Positions 10,370 through 14,778 of a DNA stretch of 14,778 bases are shown here, one piece after another (position 1 is the stretch's first letter; each line of letters begins with the position of its first letter). The position numbers and the translations under genes are program-made. The notes beneath the pieces are model-generated. The model did no database searches. It had not been told where the DNA came from and worked only from the letters and a program-made list of their open reading frames with translations. Source of the DNA: Trachelipus rathkii (Eukaryota > Arthropoda > Malacostraca > Isopoda > Trachelipodidae); assembly GCA_015478945.1 (NCBI GenBank), contig JABUQX010123979.1, positions 10,001-24,778 on the forward strand, read 5' to 3'.

Positions 10370-12903
10370 GACTTTAAAAGTGTCATTAGTTTTGTAGCAA
10401 TATGTATAAAATTTTAAATTCACTGTTGTGCAAAGTGAGATACTCACAAGAAGATCAAGTTGCTCCTTGTCAGCCTAAATTAACATTTTTGGAGCAGCCC
10501 CCATAACAATCTATTATCTGAAACCGAATATCTAATTATTGATTACAATTATTTATAACAAGGAAATACCTTGACATATAATACATATAACATATATAAA
10601 ATTAGCCTTAAATACACGCTTTAGCTACTACATTTAAATGTATGTCAAATAAAGTTTTTTTACTGTTTAAGCAATAAGATAAATACCTTAACAAATCCTT
10701 ACTGCCTATAATTTATTACCTATTAGTACCATAAATTATCATATAGCTGAATAACCAGTTATAATCTAACATTGTAATACATATTATATATACATAATTT
10801 ATATTTTTCCTTGCTATTATACCAATCTTATAAAACAATTATATAATAACCTTGACAATTACTCTTTTATATACATTATAATTTTAATATAACACCTTTT
10901 TACGTGTTGTGTTCAAATAATGAGGTAACCTCCAAACACCTGTATATTCGAAAATATTACTCTGTTAAGATCCCTAAAATATTTAAATTGTAAATCCAGA
11001 TCTTGTAACATGTGAAAACCATATTTAGAATATTAATCAAATTTAATTTTTTTCTGCTATGTTATACTAAATATATGATATAAATATTTAAAAGTAATAA
11101 GCTTGACTACGTTTTAATTCATCTACATAAAAAGAGTTAGATATTTCTTTACCTTTTTTTTGCTAGTAAAATGAGATAATACCTTAAAAACACTACTGCC
11201 TGATAAATTGAACCTAGAGTACCAATAATTATTATCTGTAATAAATATGTGTAATGGAAATTATACCCAAAGGTTGGGTACATTTATACATGTATGATAT
11301 TTCTTGTCTTCTAATATCACTAATAAGATTAAATCTATATATAAAATATGCTTGACTTACGCTTCTTTAATCAATATCTTAAAAATATAAATGATTTTGG
11401 TATAATTATTTTTTTCTACGTGATTCTGAGAAAGTAGAGATTACCTCTAATACTATATTCTGCTCTTACTTAAATATAAATCCCTCTAAACCATATAACG
11501 CCTCTAAATTATTATTTTTATTTCTCTTTAACTAAACCAAAATATTTTTTTATATCTTACATTTAAAAATACATATAATTTTATAAATTTAATGTTTTAA
11601 ACTATTATTATGACTTTTCAACAATTCTGTTCAGTTTTGAGAAACCTGATAACACTATTTATTATAAACATAATAAATAAGCAGATTTTTGTCTATCGCT
11701 TTTGCTACTTATTTAATCCATAAATTATGTTATATTGCTATTTTTTTAGACAGTGATGTTAATGTTCTAACTAAAAATTCCTCATGAGTACAGACCGGCG
11801 AACTAATGCCTTAACCTCTCCCAAATTATTAACAAAAAACTACGCTTTTCCATAACGTTATGTTGTATATATTGACTTTCAAAAGAAATTTTAGATTTTT
11901 TCTTATTGTATTATTATAAAACAAATTGTAATTAAAGCTGCCTTAAATATTAAAAAAGGTGAGCATTTGTCAACTATGTATGTAAAATACTCGGCCCATT
12001 ATACACTCTTTGGCTTAAACCTACCCTGAGCCTCAATAAAATTTTTAATGCTATTATTTAAAACAATTTTGAATATAAAACTTTTATATTCGCATTCCTT
12101 GATCTATTCTAGAAAACTGACCACAGATTTCAAATCAGCAATAGAAAAAGCTGACTACGCTTTATCGCTAATCAAATGTAAATATTGTAGCGAAAGATAA
12201 AGTAGAGAATTGCGCCAAAGATAGAAAATTTATACTTCAACATAGCGATTGAAGATAATGTATACTAGGAGCTAATATTCTTATTCTGTGAAACCAAATT
12301 TCAACATATGAAGTTATATACAATTTATTAACAATTTAGATATGTTTCTTGCTCATTACAAGTATATAACAATAAAATAGCTTAATAACTTGCTTTAGCA
12401 TATATATATTAGAAATTGTAATAAATATTTACTGTTATCCTAAAAATGTATATAATACCTTCAATATCACCTGCTCTATAATACTAATAAGACCAAAATG
12501 ATTATCTGAAACATTTTACTAATGCAAATATCTTATAATTTTATAAACACTATCCCTATATATATATATTTTCTGTGTTGATATTACACATTTAATAAAC
12601 AAATAAATCCAAGCTTGAATACGCTTTTATCAACTACATTTCATAATATTTAGTAAATAATATTATTTACGTGTAAAATTGTGTCCAAAGGATAATAGTA
12701 AAATAATGATACCTTTCAAATACACTGATCCTCCGTGGGCTCTATTACATTAACCTAGGTGTAAAGCAATAAATTTTTTTTATATTTTCTGATAAATAGA
12801 TATATATATTTATCTACATAAATTACATATTATATAGCAAATAATTTTAATTTCTTCTTTATTATCATAATATATATACAATTTTACTATATATTAATAA
12901 ACT
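10370..12903 (+). repeat. Satellite block with units of about 230-260 bp
   Basis: Landmarks at 10370, 10611, 10854, 11105 and 11354 give intervals of 241, 243, 251 and 249 bp. Later landmarks near 11612, 11839, 12153, 12383, 12617 and 12904 are spaced 227-314 bp. Every copy keeps the landmark order, but with many extra bases, mostly A and T, spread along it. Clear copies include 12153-12180 (GACTACGCTTTATCGCTAAT) and 11160-11250. The longer spacing distinguishes this block from the right-hand one. Confidence 0.75.
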
Positions 12904-14778
12904 GGATCTACGATCCTGTGCATTCTGTGAATGTAAATGGGGTTAGTGAGATTTTATTAAACTTATTTTTATTAGTATATGCAAATATACTACTATAAAC
13001 ACCTGCATTTACATACCTGAGAGGCTCCAACATTTTATCGAAAACCCTTATTAGCTCTACATAAACAAATTATTAAATCAATGCCAAATAGAATATAATT
13101 TCTCTAACTGAATAGATCTTATATTTGTTGTACAATAAACTATTTTAAATTATTCAATATAAATTTAGCAATTTGACTACGCTTTATTACTACATCAAAT
13201 TAGTCTATGTTATATAAATTTACGTTTGAGATAAAATGATTATTATCTCTATAACACCTACCTTATATTAACTGGGACCCAAATTTATTATCTGTAGAAC
13301 CGATCTAACATGAATACATATATTAACAAATTTAGAATTTTCTTCGTATTCTAAATATTTATAACAATAATAAAATAAGCTGACTACTCGCTTAAGTGCA
13401 CAAAGTAAATGGTCGTCATATTAAAATTTTGCGCGGTGTCCATAGGAACTGTACCACAAACACCTGCGACCCGAATAACCTTAGGAGCACCAAATAATTA
13501 TTCTTAAACCGATCGACACTAAGTACACCAAATAACACCGAATTTAGCATCTCCATTACTATATACCAAGCAAACTACATATAAATGAAAGCTTACTACC
13601 GCACTATCACACCAGCAAATTTTGAAAATTGAGGTTTAAACTAGCGTTAAAGGCCAACTATGAGATACCTGGCAGGACACCTGCCAAAATATACCTAAAG
13701 CCCAAGTAAATTATTCATGAAACCGAGGTACTAACATGAATACGAATATTTATATGCAAACATTTAATTTCTTTCGCCATACTTACACACGATAACGTAT
13801 TATCCCAAGACGAATATAAATACCAGCGTTGACTACGCTATTGTGACTACACCATAAAAATGCGTTTAAATTTACTACTACGGTGCTCCCGCACCAAGGA
13901 GACCCTACCTCGCAAACACCTACCATGCCGAAATTACCTAGTAGCCCAAAATATTATCTGAAACCATTTCTAACATGAAATACAATTAAACAAATTTAGA
14001 TTATCTTTGCTATACACATATAATACAATAATAAATAGCTCGACCTACGCTCTTAACCACTACTTCAATTGTAAATATTTACGTTGTGCAAAAGAGATAC
14101 TCAAACACCTGCCTTAAATTACCTAGAGCCCAATTTATTATCTGAAAACCCAGCTCATATGAATACATGTTAAACAAATTTCGATTCATATTATCTCACA
14201 TAAAATCAATATAAATAAGCTTGACTACTCATTATACTACAATCAAATTGTAAATATTTACGGAGTTGTCGCAAAACAACAACATGACCATAACCTCATA
14301 ACATCTCTGACCCCCGTATTAGCCTAAGGACCCAAAGAAAATAAGCATTATCTGAAACCCGATCTAACATGTGGATACATATTAAAGCAAATTTAAAAGA
14401 TTTCTTAATAAGCTACCAAAGTTAGGAACTATACTAAAATAGCTTGACCTACGCTTTTATCACATTAAAGAGAAATGAGTCCCTTCTTTCACGGTTTTGC
14501 AAAGAAATACCTCAAAACACCTGCCTAAAAATTACCCTCATGAAGAGCCCAACCCACACTTATCTGAAATCAAATCTCTAACAATATGAAATACATATCC
14601 TTATGAAACAAATTTAGATTTCTTTTAATTTAGCGACATCATAACAATATAAATAGCTTGTTACTACGCTTTATCATATAAGATAACGTGGGAGTTATGT
14701 GATTTATAAGTGCGGGGACATAACGAAAAATGGGTTCTCTGTTCAATAGAGGAAGCATACCTCAAAAACACCTGATAA
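12904..14778 (+). repeat. Best-preserved satellite block
   Basis: Eight landmark positions from 13175 to 14661 give intervals of 207, 212, 237, 211, 181, 223 and 215 bp, and one poorer copy precedes them at 12904. All five landmarks can be read in most copies. Differences between neighbours are mainly short insertions, for example extra bases inside TTTACG-TTGTGCAAAG in the 13831 copy. The last copy is cut by the window end at the ACACCTG landmark, so the array goes on. Confidence 0.9.
14042..14222 (+). repeat. Reference satellite unit, 181 bp
   Basis: This is the shortest and cleanest full copy and the best template for a consensus. It runs from GACCTACGCTCTTAACC through AATTGTAAATATTTACG, GTTGTGCAAAAGAGATACTC, AAACACCTGCC, TTAAATTACCTAGAGCCC, TTATTATCTGAAAACC, ATATGAATACATG and an A+T-rich spacer to the next AATAAGCTT. 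At this length one unit would roughly fit one nucleosome plus linker, a size common to many animal and plant satellites. On the + strand it has about two C for each G. Confidence 0.85.

Larger units (their letters stand above)
5110..14778 (+). repeat. Long head-to-tail satellite array, unit about 175 bp, variably decayed
   Basis: The best copies share five ordered landmarks: AGCTTGACTACGCTTTATC, TTTACGTTGTGCAAAGAGAT, ACCTCAAACACCTGCCT, ATTATTATCTGAAACC and CTAACATGAATACATAT, followed by an A+T-rich spacer ending ATAACAATATAAAT. My by-eye consensus is about 175 bp. The GACTACGCT landmark (or its diverged form) falls near 5269, 5510, 5973, 6166, 6219, 9753, 10073, 10370, 10611, 10854, 11105, 11354, 11612, 11839, 12153, 12383, 12617, 12904, 13175, 13382, 13594, 13831, 14042, 14223, 14446 and 14661. 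All recognised copies point the same way. The array continues past the window end. I recognise no named satellite family and no coding potential. Confidence 0.85.

Noticed and set aside
5110..14778. CRISPR-like or bacterial repeat array
   Set aside because: The repeat is a long contiguous tandem unit without short exact repeats and unique spacers, no cas-like gene is present, and the neighbouring sequence is eukaryotic LINE.

Overview
This window looks like non-coding, repeat-rich DNA from an animal nuclear genome. An arthropod, possibly a crustacean, is my best guess. The pointers are the strong A+T richness, a decayed jockey-like LINE reverse transcriptase whose C-terminal half resembles elements I know mainly from invertebrates, several simple repeats, and a long satellite array. 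I see no intact protein-coding gene, rRNA, tRNA, CRISPR array or bacterial-type operon. The assignment to arthropods is an inference, not a reading.

Layout. Positions 1 to about 1890 are A+T-rich sequence without a recognisable gene; they hold one small hairpin (1720-1738) and one unexplained open frame (1349-1587). A degenerate pentanucleotide repeat based on CAGTT fills 1896-2090. After more unassigned sequence, a minisatellite of about ten diverged copies of a 25-31 bp unit fills 2711-2960; several copies carry CACGTG. An AT dinucleotide tract runs 3087-3196. Positions 3243-3380 (+) hold the C-terminal scrap of one LINE. Positions 3411-4790 (-) hold a larger, 5'-truncated and inactivated jockey-like LINE with most of the reverse-transcriptase domain and the C-terminal region.

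From about 5,110 to the end of the window, nearly ten kilobases are derived from one head-to-tail tandem repeat. By eye its consensus is about 175 bp, and the shortest well-preserved copy is 181 bp (14042-14222). Copies are clearest at the right (12904-14778) and in 10370-12900. They survive as islands in 8961-10369 and 5110-6420, and are almost unrecognisable in 6421-8960. The array runs off the right edge. Most deviations from the consensus are small insertions scattered along each copy. That pattern fits either an old, decaying satellite edge (for example pericentromeric) or unpolished long-read sequence; the text alone cannot decide.

No genes work together here. The window is best read as heterochromatin-like DNA: simple repeats, then two dead retrotransposon fragments lying in opposite orientation, then a satellite array. 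The satellite is the most interesting component, because I do not recognise its unit as a named family and its preservation and spacing vary along the array.
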